Source: Spirosoma lacussanchae
GTDB lineage: Bacteria > Bacteroidota > Bacteroidia > Cytophagales > Spirosomataceae
Reading direction: 5' to 3'
Length of the DNA stretch: 64,000 bases
Assembly: GCF_005870035.1 (NCBI RefSeq)
Contig: NZ_SWJG01000001.1
Coordinates: 545,639 to 609,638, forward strand
A model generated the notes under the pieces. It was not told the origin of the DNA and did no database searches. It saw only the letters and a list, made by a program, of their open reading frames with translations. The translations under genes were made by a program, and so were the position numbers. Positions within the stretch are counted from its first letter, which is position 1. Each line of letters opens with the position of its first letter. Below, in pieces: positions 43,343 to 51,481 of the stretch.

Positions 43343-44438
43343 GAATCTGTTTTAAAATAGAAACGATCTGTTGCGCGGTGGTACCGTTGCCGTAGGCGTC
43401 GACCGGCGCGGGCGGGCCTGCGTTTTCGATGGCCCGTACCGCTTCCAGGATCTGGTCGGCCTCAATGGCGCAGTTGATAATATGGGGTGTTATTAGCCGC
43501 CCTTCCTGCCGATTCCCCAGGTTGATCACGTATTTCGGGAAAAAGCTGGCTTCCACAAAGCCACTCGAGGTGTTGCCGAGCATGAACCGGCAGTAGTTCA
43601 TACACGAAAGGTAGCCGATTGTCCCGAATGATTCGACACCCACCGCGTTGGGCTGCCGGTCGATGAAGGCCAGCAGGTGCTCCCGAACGTAGTTGCCCAT
43701 GGTGTCGGTATTGGGCATGGTAATGATCAGCTGGTAGGCCGACAGCTGCCCGAGTGCCCCGATCAGTTCGGCTACGTGTTCTCTGTTCTTCTCGAACGAA
43801 ACCGTTTCGGGATGAAACGTAATAAGAATCGAGGGTCGGTCGAGGTCAATGGCAAATTTCTCGAAGAACTCAGCTTTGGTCAGCAGGGTCAGGTGGCGGA
43901 GGTTGTCGATGCTCAGGGCCCCGACATTATAGACATTTTCGGCCGAGCCGGTCAGTTCGATCACCCGCGCTTTATACGCATCGGTGGTGGTGAAGTGGTA
44001 GGTCGACATGACTGTGATAGCATGACGGAAAGCATTGTCGATGGCGCCCAGGGTGGTTTCGCCCCCATGAATGTGCGCCACCGGCAGGTTGAATGGTACG
44101 GCGCTGGCCACGGCGGCAAACATCTCGAACCGGTCGCCCAGGCATAGCACAAGATCGTAGCTTTCGTGCGGCCACAGCGCCGAAAACGCCTGCATCACGC
44201 TGCCCATCGCGTGGCTGATGTCGGCCGGGGCGTCGCCCGCCGGGAGGGTGTCGATCTGGTGCCTGACCGAAAACCCATTCGCTACAATCTGGTCTACCGT
44301 ATGGCCATGACGGGCCGACAGGTGGGTGCCGAACGCAAGGATGTCGAGATCGAAGAACGGGTCTTCGGCCAGGGCCGTCAGCAGCGGGTAGTAGATGCTG
44401 TAATCGGCCCGGGAGCTGGTCAATACGCCGATTTTCAT
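43326..44438 (-). CDS. legG: hydrolysing NDP-N-acetyl sugar 2-epimerase (NeuC/LegG-like)
   Basis: A 370-residue GT-B-like epimerase. IGVLTSSRADYSIYYPLL opens the first Rossmann domain, LCLGDRFEMFA and HIHGGETTLGAIDNAFRHAI are the catalytic blocks (Asp, Glu, His), and MPNTDTMG with GNTSSGFVEASFFP forms the UDP/GDP site. These enzymes remove NDP and invert C2 of the diacetylated 6-deoxy sugar to give the ManNAc-type precursor. It overlaps legI by four bases. Confidence 0.9.
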   Translation of the reverse strand: MKIGVLTSSRADYSIYYPLLTALAEDPFFDLDILAFGTHLSARHGHTVDQIVANGFSVRHQIDTLPAGDAPADISHAMGSVMQAFSALWPHESYDLVLCLGDRFEMFAAVASAVPFNLPVAHIHGGETTLGAIDNAFRHAITVMSTYHFTTTDAYKARVIELTGSAENVYNVGALSIDNLRHLTLLTKAEFFEKFAIDLDRPSILITFHPETVSFEKNREHVAELIGALGQLSAYQLIITMPNTDTMGNYVREHLLAFIDRQPNAVGVESFGTIGYLSCMNYCRFMLGNTSSGFVEASFFPKYVINLGNRQEGRLITPHIINCAIEADQILEAVRAIENAGPPAPVDAYGNGTTAQQIVSILKQIRGRLQ

Positions 44439-45457
44439 AGCAGGTCCTCCCAGCGTAAGAGGTGATCGGCTTCGACGTCGACGCCCAGCCTACGGCCCGT
44501 TACCTGATCCAGCAGCATGGGCGAGACTCCGGTGCCCGGCCGTTTCATGATCAGGTCGTCTTCGGTCAGTACCTGCCCCGCCAGCCGTGGCCGGGCCAGG
44601 TGAATGCTTTTTCGGGCTACGGCCAGATTTTTCTGCTCCGATGGGGTCGGTTGCTTGATACCGTCGCCCAGCGCCACCTCAATATTGCGGATAGCCCGGA
44701 TCATGTGAACCAGTTCATCGGGTTCGAGAGAGGCCAGGTGGTCGGGCCCTTTCAGCGACCGGTCGAGGGTGAAATGCTTTTCGATGACGGTAGCGCCGAG
44801 GGCAACGGCCGCAATGGGTACCTCGATGCCGGGGGTGTGATCGGAATAGCCAACCGCAACCCCGAACGTGTCGGCAATGGTTTGCATAGCCCGCAGGTTA
44901 ACATCCTGGAAAGGCGACGGATAGTCGGTATTGCAGTGCAGCACCGTAATATTTTCGCGGGCCGTACCGGCGCTGATAAGCACATCCAGCATGGCCGAAA
45001 TGTCATCCATAGTAGCCATACCGGTTGAGGCAATCACCTGCCGGTTGTAGCTTCCGATCCGGCGCAGATAGGGCAGATTGGTCATCTCGCCCGACGGAAT
45101 CTTGAAAATAGTCAGGTTCAGGCCCGCCAGAAAATCGAGACTGTCCAGATCGAAGGCGGTAGACAAAAACTGAATGTTACGCAGCTGGCAGTGGGCCATC
45201 AGTTCCTGATGATCGGCCGGGCTCAGCTCCAGCTTTTTCAGCATGGCAAACTGGGAGCTGTCGGCCTCGTCGGGCATGTTGTTGACCTGATAGTCTGCCT
45301 TTCGGGCCGATGTGCTGACCAGTTTCTCGGTCCTGAAGGTCTGGAATTTAACAATATCGGCCCCGGCGTCGGCAGCAATGTCGATCAGCTGTTTGGCGAG
45401 GTTTATGTCTCCGTTATGATTGACGCCGGCTTCGGCGATGATCAGTGTCTTACTCAT
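44435..45457 (-). CDS. legI: nonulosonic acid synthase (NeuB/LegI-like)
   Basis: A 340-residue PEP-condensing synthase. The TIM barrel starts LIIAEAGVNHNGDINLAKQL and holds IVKFQTFRTE, IFKIPSGEM, VIASTGMATM, HCNTDYPS, VGYSDHTPG and IEKHFTLDRSLKGPDH. The C-terminal antifreeze-like SAF domain has LARKSI-type VARKSIHLA and GTGVSPMLLDQVTGR. It joins PEP to the 6-carbon precursor to form the nine-carbon acid. It overlaps both neighbours by four bases. Confidence 0.93.
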   Translation of the reverse strand: MSKTLIIAEAGVNHNGDINLAKQLIDIAADAGADIVKFQTFRTEKLVSTSARKADYQVNNMPDEADSSQFAMLKKLELSPADHQELMAHCQLRNIQFLSTAFDLDSLDFLAGLNLTIFKIPSGEMTNLPYLRRIGSYNRQVIASTGMATMDDISAMLDVLISAGTARENITVLHCNTDYPSPFQDVNLRAMQTIADTFGVAVGYSDHTPGIEVPIAAVALGATVIEKHFTLDRSLKGPDHLASLEPDELVHMIRAIRNIEVALGDGIKQPTPSEQKNLAVARKSIHLARPRLAGQVLTEDDLIMKRPGTGVSPMLLDQVTGRRLGVDVEADHLLRWEDLL

Positions 45458-46101
45458 GATACTCGTTTTTTCAGAACCGCCGGATTGCCCGCGTACAGGC
45501 TTCCTGCTTCGGTATGGCTCAGCACAACGGCCCCGGCGCCGATCAGTCCGTTGGGGGCCACATGAACGCCATGCGACAGCACGGCCCGGCTCCCTACAAA
45601 ACTATGGTCACCTACCCGACAGTCGCCATTGACAACGGCCGCCGTCGATAGGTGGCAGTGATCGCCGATCTGGGCATCGTGCTCGATCAGGGAAGCCGTA
45701 TTGATGATGCAATTTACGCCGATCCGGGCGCCCGCATTCACAAACGCCTGATGATGAATAACCGTGCCTTCGCCAAGTTGGGCGTGTGGCGACACATAGG
45801 CCCGGGGCGAAACCAGCGTTGGCAGCAGCCCGCCCTGGCTTTTGATGAGTTGGTACAGCCGATACCGCAGGGCACTGGACTTGATCTGGCCTACCGTTAC
45901 CAGAAAATAGCGGTACTCCCGAACCAGTGCGTCGATGTCGTCGTCGGTGGCAATAACAGCGTAGCCCGAGAGGGTGGTGCCCAGCTTATCGCGGGTATCT
46001 ACCAGGCCGGCAATGCTGAACTGGCCGGACGCTTCCACGACATCGATCACCGATTTGCAGTGTCCACCGCCCCCTACCAGTATCAGTTGTGGCTTGCTCA
46101 T
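45454..46101 (-). CDS. legH: NeuD/PglD-type sugar O/N-acetyltransferase (LegH-like)
   Basis: A 215-residue left-handed beta-helix acetyltransferase with a short Rossmann-like N-terminal domain (LILVGGGGHCKSVIDVVEA). The helix has hexapeptide repeats (ISPRAYVSPHAQLGEGTVIHHQAFVNAGARIGVNCIINTAS region) with the catalytic His in LIEHDAQIGDHCHL. In the legionaminic route this enzyme would acetylate the 4-amino group made by LegC using acetyl-CoA. It overlaps legC and legI by four bases each. Confidence 0.88.
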   Translation of the reverse strand: MSKPQLILVGGGGHCKSVIDVVEASGQFSIAGLVDTRDKLGTTLSGYAVIATDDDIDALVREYRYFLVTVGQIKSSALRYRLYQLIKSQGGLLPTLVSPRAYVSPHAQLGEGTVIHHQAFVNAGARIGVNCIINTASLIEHDAQIGDHCHLSTAAVVNGDCRVGDHSFVGSRAVLSHGVHVAPNGLIGAGAVVLSHTEAGSLYAGNPAVLKKRVS

Positions 46102-47243
46102 GTCAGTCGTACACTGCTGGGAATATTAACGAGCCGATCTTCGATGTACTGCGCGTGGGTCAGGTCATCGTGCGGGCAGTGGCTCAGCATCGGAAGTTTA
46201 GGCAGCAGGGTCCAGGCTGGCCGGGTCATAACACCCTTGCGGTTGGTATAGGCCAGAAATTCGTCGCGCTCCTGCCGGTTGTTTAGTAGAATGGCGTTCA
46301 GCCAGAAGTTGGACTGACTGTTGGCCGGCTGTTGCACAAACTGGTAAGGAGTTGTCTGGAAAAAGGCCTGATACAGGCTGGCCAGCTGCTGTTTGTTAGC
46401 AATGAACGCATCGAGCTGCTCCATCTGCGCGCAGGCCATGGCCGCGTTCAGGTTGGGCAGCCGGTAGTTATAGCCGGTCTGGTCGTGGTTAAACTCCCAT
46501 TGGTGCGGCACCTTGGCCTGGGTAGTCAGGTGTTTTCCCAGCCTCCCCAGTTGCTCGCTGTTGGTAACGATCATGCCACCCCCGCCACAGGTAATGGTTT
46601 TGTTGCCGTTGAAGCTGTAGGTACCCAGCAGCCCGAACGTGCCGGTTTGCTGACCCTGGTAGGTGCTGCCCAGCGACTCGGCGGCATCTTCGACAACGGC
46701 AATATGGTGGGCTGTACAAATCCTGACGATGGCATCGATCCGGGCCGGATGGCCGAACGTATGCATGGGTACGCAGGCACTCACCCGCTTTCCGCTGGCC
46801 AGGTGATAACAATTCCCATCTCTGATCTCGGTCTGCGTATCCAGAAAGGTGGCTAACTTCTCGGCGCTGAGGCTCAGCGTGGCGAGATCGATGTCGACAA
46901 AGCAGGGCGTTGCACCGGTATAGGCAATGGCATTGCTGGTGGCCACGAACGAGAGCGGCTGGGTAATGACCAGATCGTCGCGCTGAACGCCCGCCAGGAT
47001 CAGGGCCATGTGCAGAGCTGCGGTTCCATTTACGGTGGCGATGGCGTAGGACGAACCGGTATAAGTGCGGATCTGCTCTTCGAACCGATCCACATACTGC
47101 CCCACCGACGACACGAAGGTAGAGTCTATGGCGTCGTTGACATACTTCTTTTCATTTCCCGTAAAGCGGGGCTCGTGCAGGGGGATGAAACCGTCGCTGT
47201 CGTTGAATGTATCGCGGACGAACTGAACAAACAGGTCAAACAT
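46098..47243 (-). CDS. legC: LegC-family PLP-dependent sugar aminotransferase
   Basis: A 381-residue DegT/DnrJ/EryC1 enzyme. VNGTAALHMALILAGV forms the PLP-phosphate site, VVEDAAESLGSTYQG carries the PLP Asp, and the Schiff-base Lys is in YSFNGNKTITCGGGG. The N-terminus (LFVQFVRDTF ... FIPLHEPRFTGNEKKY) is characteristic of the LegC subfamily. It would transfer an amino group to C4 of the 4-keto-6-deoxy sugar made by LegB. It overlaps legB by eight bases and legH by four. Confidence 0.92.
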   Translation of the reverse strand: MFDLFVQFVRDTFNDSDGFIPLHEPRFTGNEKKYVNDAIDSTFVSSVGQYVDRFEEQIRTYTGSSYAIATVNGTAALHMALILAGVQRDDLVITQPLSFVATSNAIAYTGATPCFVDIDLATLSLSAEKLATFLDTQTEIRDGNCYHLASGKRVSACVPMHTFGHPARIDAIVRICTAHHIAVVEDAAESLGSTYQGQQTGTFGLLGTYSFNGNKTITCGGGGMIVTNSEQLGRLGKHLTTQAKVPHQWEFNHDQTGYNYRLPNLNAAMACAQMEQLDAFIANKQQLASLYQAFFQTTPYQFVQQPANSQSNFWLNAILLNNRQERDEFLAYTNRKGVMTRPAWTLLPKLPMLSHCPHDDLTHAQYIEDRLVNIPSSVRLT

Positions 47244-48225
47244 TATAGATATGCGCCTTATACTGTTTAAGGTTCTCCGGATTGCTGAACCACGTTATGG
47301 TCTCCTGAAGGCCCTGGTCGAAACTGTACTGCGGGCGCCAGGCGGTTGCCGACGTAATCTTCTGGTTAGAACCGAGCAGTCGCTCTACCTCGCTCTTTTC
47401 GGGGCGTAATCGCTGGTCGTCTGAGATGATGCTGGCCTCAACGCCCATCAGATCGATGATTTTGTGGGCCAGGTCGCCAATACTGATCTCGGTGTTGGTG
47501 GCAATATTCACTTCCTGACCGATCAGTGCATCGTGTCGGGCTATCTCCGCAAATCCGCTCACCGTATCTTTAACGAATACCAGATCACGGGTCGGGTGGA
47601 GCGAACCCAGTTTTATGTCCCGGTAGCCGTTGAGCAGCTGGGTAATAATGGTCGGAATAACGGCCCGGGCCGACTGTCGGGGGCCGTAGGTGTTGAAAGG
47701 CCGCACCGTAACCACGGGCAGACCGAAGCTGCGGAAATACGCGTCGGCCATCGAGTCCGCGCCAATCTTGGTGGCCGAGTAGGGCGACTGTCCCTGCCGG
47801 GGGTGGGTTTCGTCGATGGGTACCGAGAGGGCCGTGCCATACACTTCCGACGTTGAGGTGACGAGTACCTTATCAACGGCCAGGTCGCGGGCGGCCTGAA
47901 GAATATTGAGCGTACCTTTTATGTTGGTATCGACGTAACTATCGGGCGAGTGGTAGCTGTAGGGAATGGCGATGAGCGCGGCCAGGTGAAACACGATGCT
48001 GACATCGTTCATGGCGGTCCGGACGCCGTTCGGGTCCCGCACGTCGCCGGCAAAAATTTCGATGTTCTGCAGTTTTTCGGTCGGGAGGGTGTCGAGCCAG
48101 CCCCAGCTGTTGAACGAGTTGTAATACACAAAGGCTTTTACCGCGTACCCCTCGTCCAGCAATTTTTCAACCAGGTGGCTGCCGATAAAACCGTCAGCGC
48201 CGGTAACCAATACTTTTTTTTTCAT
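47236..48225 (-). CDS. legB: NDP-sugar 4,6-dehydratase (LegB-like SDR)
   Basis: A 329-residue extended short-chain dehydrogenase. The NAD loop is VTGADGFIGSHLVE, and the active site is TSTSEVYG (Thr/Ser) with YSATKIGAD (YxxxK). A substrate-loop region RPFNTYGPRQSARAVIP is also clear. It is close in pattern to GDP-mannose/GlcNAc dehydratases and LegB. It is the first gene of the operon, with a consensus promoter about 25-55 bases upstream, and divergent from the GT42/DUF115-like gene. Confidence 0.92.
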   Translation of the reverse strand: MKKKVLVTGADGFIGSHLVEKLLDEGYAVKAFVYYNSFNSWGWLDTLPTEKLQNIEIFAGDVRDPNGVRTAMNDVSIVFHLAALIAIPYSYHSPDSYVDTNIKGTLNILQAARDLAVDKVLVTSTSEVYGTALSVPIDETHPRQGQSPYSATKIGADSMADAYFRSFGLPVVTVRPFNTYGPRQSARAVIPTIITQLLNGYRDIKLGSLHPTRDLVFVKDTVSGFAEIARHDALIGQEVNIATNTEISIGDLAHKIIDLMGVEASIISDDQRLRPEKSEVERLLGSNQKITSATAWRPQYSFDQGLQETITWFSNPENLKQYKAHIYNV

Positions 48226-48250
48226 CCACGGTGGCGTGTTCGAGATAGGT

Positions 48251-48281
48251 CAAAAGTAGCAAATAAATGCTGGCTGGCCAA
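48251..48281 (-). promoter_or_regulatory. promoter of the legionaminic acid operon
   Basis: Minus strand TTG (complement of 48279-48281), 20 bases, TACTTTTG (complement of 48251-48258), an exact match to the Bacteroidota consensus. The leader to the legB ATG is about 20 bases. Confidence 0.68.
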
Positions 48282-48319
48282 GCTGAGCGGCCCCGCCCGG
48301 CCATTTGCCGGATTCGTAG

Positions 48320-48327
48320 TAGTTTTG
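48320..48327 (+). promoter_or_regulatory. -7 promoter element of the GT42/DUF115-like gene
   Basis: TAGTTTTG, exact TAnnTTTG, 30 bases before the ATG at 48358. A TTG lies only 12 bases upstream, so the -33 is unclear. Confidence 0.35.
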
Positions 48328-48357
48328 CGGGCTGTCACTACCGCCCCGCACTCGTCG

Positions 48358-49218
48358 ATGAATTATCTTGGTCTGAGCATACCCCGCATTCTTGGTTTCT
48401 GGTTCGATACGGTGGCCCGTAACTGGTTTTACCGCCTGAAGGTGGTGAGCCGTACTTATGGTCACTTGCGGCAGACCCGTAGGCTCAAAGGAAGTATGTC
48501 GGGTCGGAAGGCGCTGGTGCTGGCCAATGGACCGTCGGTCGGGCGGCTCGATCCCGATAAGATCAGGCGGCTGCAGCAGGCGCATGACTTCGATGTGTTT
48601 GCGGTGAACTCATACATCAGCTCGCCACTGGCCGATGTCGTTGTGCCCGACTATTACCTGCTGAGCGATCCGGCTTTTTTCTTTCCCGAGAAATACCCGC
48701 ACCTGACCGAGCGGCTCAAACGGGACATGGCCCTGCTGACCGAACGAAACATCACCTGCTTCGTACCGCTGGAGCATGTCGATGCATCGCCCTTTCGGAA
48801 AAAATACGGCTACTACGACCGGGGAAACGTGTTTCTGAACCGGATTACCATCACCGGCCCCCGGAGCTACATATCCATGACGGCCTACAAAGCCCTGGCC
48901 GCGGCCTGTTACATGGGCTACCGCGAAATCTATATCTGTGGTTTCGACAACGATTATTTTCTCAACCTGGTGGTAGACGAGACTAACGATATGTACTACA
49001 TCGACCGGCATTTCTACGATAAGTCGGGCGATCCGCCGTCGAAGGTGCGTACCACGAACGCGGGCAGCGTAGGCGAGTTGCTGTACTCCCATCACTTTCT
49101 GTTCAAAGACCTCGAAAAGTTCAAAGGCTATCCCATCGTCAACCTCAACCAGCAGGGACTGGTCGATTGTTTCCCCAAGCAGCATTCGCTCGATATTTAT
49201 AGGGATGAGGTAGGCTAG
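48358..49218 (+). CDS. GT42/DUF115-like protein, candidate nonulosonate transferase
   Basis: A 286-residue soluble protein. After a basic N-terminal helix, KALVLANGPSVGRLDPDKI matches the GPS loop that opens both the GT42 sialyltransferases and the DUF115 (MptE-like, Maf) families. FDVFAVNSY follows where GT42 has DVFRCNQFY. ITGPRSYISMTAYKALAAACYMGYREIYICGFDND (in parts ISMTAYKALAAACYMGYREI and CGFDND) matches the conserved second half. GT42 and Maf proteins transfer sialic, pseudaminic or legionaminic acid. The gene is divergent from the CMP-legionaminate operon, 132 bases from legB. The open frame reaches back to 47950 over legB, but the ATG at 48358 starts the conserved part. Function is inferred. 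Confidence 0.7.
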   Translation: MNYLGLSIPRILGFWFDTVARNWFYRLKVVSRTYGHLRQTRRLKGSMSGRKALVLANGPSVGRLDPDKIRRLQQAHDFDVFAVNSYISSPLADVVVPDYYLLSDPAFFFPEKYPHLTERLKRDMALLTERNITCFVPLEHVDASPFRKKYGYYDRGNVFLNRITITGPRSYISMTAYKALAAACYMGYREIYICGFDNDYFLNLVVDETNDMYYIDRHFYDKSGDPPSKVRTTNAGSVGELLYSHHFLFKDLEKFKGYPIVNLNQQGLVDCFPKQHSLDIYRDEVG

Positions 49219-50162
49219 AACTGCTTCTCGAAGGTAAGCCTGGGCGATTCCTGAGCGCCGAGTCTGCGTTTGAATCGGCTCAGGCTGGGTTTGGGCTGGT
49301 GATTGCCATCGAGCGCTACGCCCAGATCGAGTAGCCGAATATGCTGCTGCTGACAGTAGCCAACCAGCCCGTCGGTGAGTAGCACGATGGGGCTGTAGGT
49401 ATGATAGTCGGGGCTGGATGCGGGCAGAAAGCTGTACAGAATATCGGCCCGGACCCGTACGGCTATGGTCAGGGCAGCTATCGTAACGGTATCGCTGACC
49501 GCGAAAACCAGAAACTGATTCGGGAACGCTCGGAGCAACTGGCCCAGCCGGTCGGGGGGCAGGCTGAGCGCGTAGCCCTGCTGCTGCCGGGTGCTGACCA
49601 GAAAGGCGGTAATGTGGTCGATATGGGGGGTAGCCCAGTGTTCGAACCGGAAACCGGCGTTCCTGCATTTCTGAAGACGTCGCCGTTCAGACGCATCGAT
49701 GCGGGCGTCGAAAGGGTCGTCGGTAATGGACAGTAGGTAACTCGCCGTTGTCGCCACGATGCCGAACCCGCGCCGGATCAGTTGCTCCGTAAGCTGCTGC
49801 GCCTGGCGGGGAGCGTACCCGTGGGGGTAGTTGACCAGCCGGAAGCTGCTCACCCCGCTGGCAGAGACCACCGCCAGTAAGGTATCCAGAAAGTGGGCGA
49901 GTACCGTGTCGGGCAGCGTGTCGGTAAACTCGACCGAGCCGAACGGAGCGGCCGCGGGGCTACGGGCCTGGCGACCATCGACGAAAAACGTGCAGCGCGC
50001 TTCGGCCCGCCCGGTGCGGGTGTTTACGGCCAGCAACGTATGGCCCGTGCCCGGATGTTGCTGACGAACGTGGGCGGGTGTATTGAAAAAGAAGCCGTCC
50101 TCCACATACGGCCATCGGGTGGGCGCGTGCAGATCGGCGTCGAGTTCAATACGGTAGAGCAT
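49215..50162 (-). CDS. GNAT/FemAB-like acyltransferase of unknown substrate
   Basis: A 315-residue protein with the two-lobed FemAB/CelD-like GNAT pattern: an N-terminal lobe with FNTPAHV and VNYPHGYAPRQAQQL, a central RRLQKCRNAGFRFEHW stretch, and a C-terminal lobe with FLVFAVSDTVTIAALTIAVRV, PIVLLTDGLVGYCQQ and LDLGVALDG, ending RFKRRLGAQESPRLTFEK (in parts). It may modify a glycan or peptide. The frame is open to 50204, but the ppx terminator hairpin (50190-50230) covers that start, so the ATG at 50162 is preferred. The 3' end overlaps the convergent GT42/DUF115-like gene by four bases. Confidence 0.72.
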   Translation of the reverse strand: MLYRIELDADLHAPTRWPYVEDGFFFNTPAHVRQQHPGTGHTLLAVNTRTGRAEARCTFFVDGRQARSPAAAPFGSVEFTDTLPDTVLAHFLDTLLAVVSASGVSSFRLVNYPHGYAPRQAQQLTEQLIRRGFGIVATTASYLLSITDDPFDARIDASERRRLQKCRNAGFRFEHWATPHIDHITAFLVSTRQQQGYALSLPPDRLGQLLRAFPNQFLVFAVSDTVTIAALTIAVRVRADILYSFLPASSPDYHTYSPIVLLTDGLVGYCQQQHIRLLDLGVALDGNHQPKPSLSRFKRRLGAQESPRLTFEKQF

Positions 50163-50189
50163 ACCTTCCTTACGCAGGAACCGGGTAAA

Positions 50190-50230
50190 CGTAACGGCCG
50201 GCAACCCTGGAGAGCGTGCCGGCCGTTACG
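50190..50230 (-). terminator. terminator hairpin of the Ppx/GppA gene
   Basis: Perfect 14-bp arms CGTAACGGCCGGCA (50190-50203) and its complement (50217-50230), 20 bases after the minus-strand stop at 50251. No long T-run follows. Confidence 0.65.
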
Positions 50231-50250
50231 AATGAGCCCTTAAGCGCGGG

Positions 50251-51138
50251 TCAGTGCGTTTTTCTCTTTTTCATGTGCTGCGAGTAAACCAGCTGAATAA
50301 TACCGTCTTTGAGACCGAGGTCGGGTACGATAATCTGGCTGGCTCTGGCCCATTTCATGACCGAAATATAAATGTCGGCGGCCGGTACGATTACATCGGC
50401 CCGGTCGGCATTGAGCCGGAGTTTATTGATCCGATCGTCCAGGCTAAACGTAGCAATGTGATTCCGGATGCGCTCAATTTCGGTCAGGGTCGTACCTTCT
50501 TCCGAGGTTTTGGCCGCCAGGTTGAACAGTTTGCTGATGTTGCCACCCGTACCGACGGCAATAATCTCGCGGGACGCGTCGACGTTATCCTCGACCCAGT
50601 CTTCTATTTTGCGCCAGGCGCCTTTGGTTTCTTTGCCTTCCAGCAGCCGTACCGAGCCGATCTTGAACGATCTGGAATTGACTTTCTGCCGGTTCACATA
50701 GAGGTTGAGCTCGGTGCTGCCACCGCCCACATCGATGTGCAGAAACTGCCGGTCGTCGAGGGCCTGAACAACCACATTGTTGATTAGTTCGGCTTCTTTC
50801 TGGCCGTCGATGATGTGGATTTTTACCCCGGTTGCCGTTTCGATACGCCGGGCTATATCGGGACCGTTACTGGCCTCGCGCATGGCTGAGGTGGCGCAGG
50901 CCATGTAGCCTTCTACCTCATGCAATTCCATCAATAACTTATAGACCTGCATGAGCTTGGTCGTACGGGCTTCGGACTCGGGGGTCAGTTCGCCGAAATT
51001 AAAGACGTCGTGGCCCAGGCGGAGCGGGAACCGGACGTATTCGACCCGCTTAAAACTGACGAGGTCATCGTTGTGGAGAACCGTCGAAATCTGCATCCGA
51101 GCCGCGTTCGACCCGATATCAATAGCTGCCAGTTTCAA
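50251..51138 (-). CDS. Ppx/GppA-family phosphatase (exopolyphosphatase)
   Basis: A 295-residue member of the ASKHA fold. It opens KLAAIDIGSNAARMQI (phosphate loop 1), followed by ATSAMREASNG, IIDGQKEAELI and HIDVGGGSTELNLY (phosphate loop 2). It lacks the C-terminal HD-like domain of E. coli Ppx, as is common in Bacteroidota. It would hydrolyse polyphosphate or pppGpp. The start is taken as the TTG at 51138, because it gives the exact family N-terminus; the 30 upstream residues of the open frame do not fit. Divergent from metH. Confidence 0.87.
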   Translation of the reverse strand: MKLAAIDIGSNAARMQISTVLHNDDLVSFKRVEYVRFPLRLGHDVFNFGELTPESEARTTKLMQVYKLLMELHEVEGYMACATSAMREASNGPDIARRIETATGVKIHIIDGQKEAELINNVVVQALDDRQFLHIDVGGGSTELNLYVNRQKVNSRSFKIGSVRLLEGKETKGAWRKIEDWVEDNVDASREIIAVGTGGNISKLFNLAAKTSEEGTTLTEIERIRNHIATFSLDDRINKLRLNADRADVIVPAADIYISVMKWARASQIIVPDLGLKDGIIQLVYSQHMKKRKTH

Positions 51139-51481
51139 AACAAAAAGAGCTAATTTTAATGAACAAAACGGCCAAAGATACCAACTTCCGGGAGCTTTGC
51201 TACCAGTGGCGTACAGGCCTGAACGCACCGGTTTGCCACGTTGAGAGCGGACGGCAGGCCCAGCCCGTGCGAAATAAACTGGTTACGAACGGTTCCTGTT
51301 CAGAATGGCCGTATACCCAATAGACCAGAAAGCGTTTCGTTGACCAACTGTTTTGCGTAATTTTACCAGCCCTAAGCACTTCACCACAACCGTTACCAGT
51401 CAGTCATTATTTCACGGCACTTGAATTATTCCGGGCTGACAATATGTTGATTCTGAATATAGCCAAAACGATTTGCATCCT
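51139..51481. other. divergent intergenic region between ppx and metH
   Basis: About 340 bases with no gene. I searched by eye for a cobalamin riboswitch (B12 box GCCACTG) or SAM riboswitch ahead of metH and see none. A TAATTTTA about 125 bases before metH is one mismatch from the -7 consensus. Confidence 0.5.

Noticed and set aside
51139..51481. Cobalamin or SAM riboswitch ahead of metH
   Set aside because: No B12 box or SAM-aptamer core can be seen by eye. A covariance-model search (Rfam) would be decisive.
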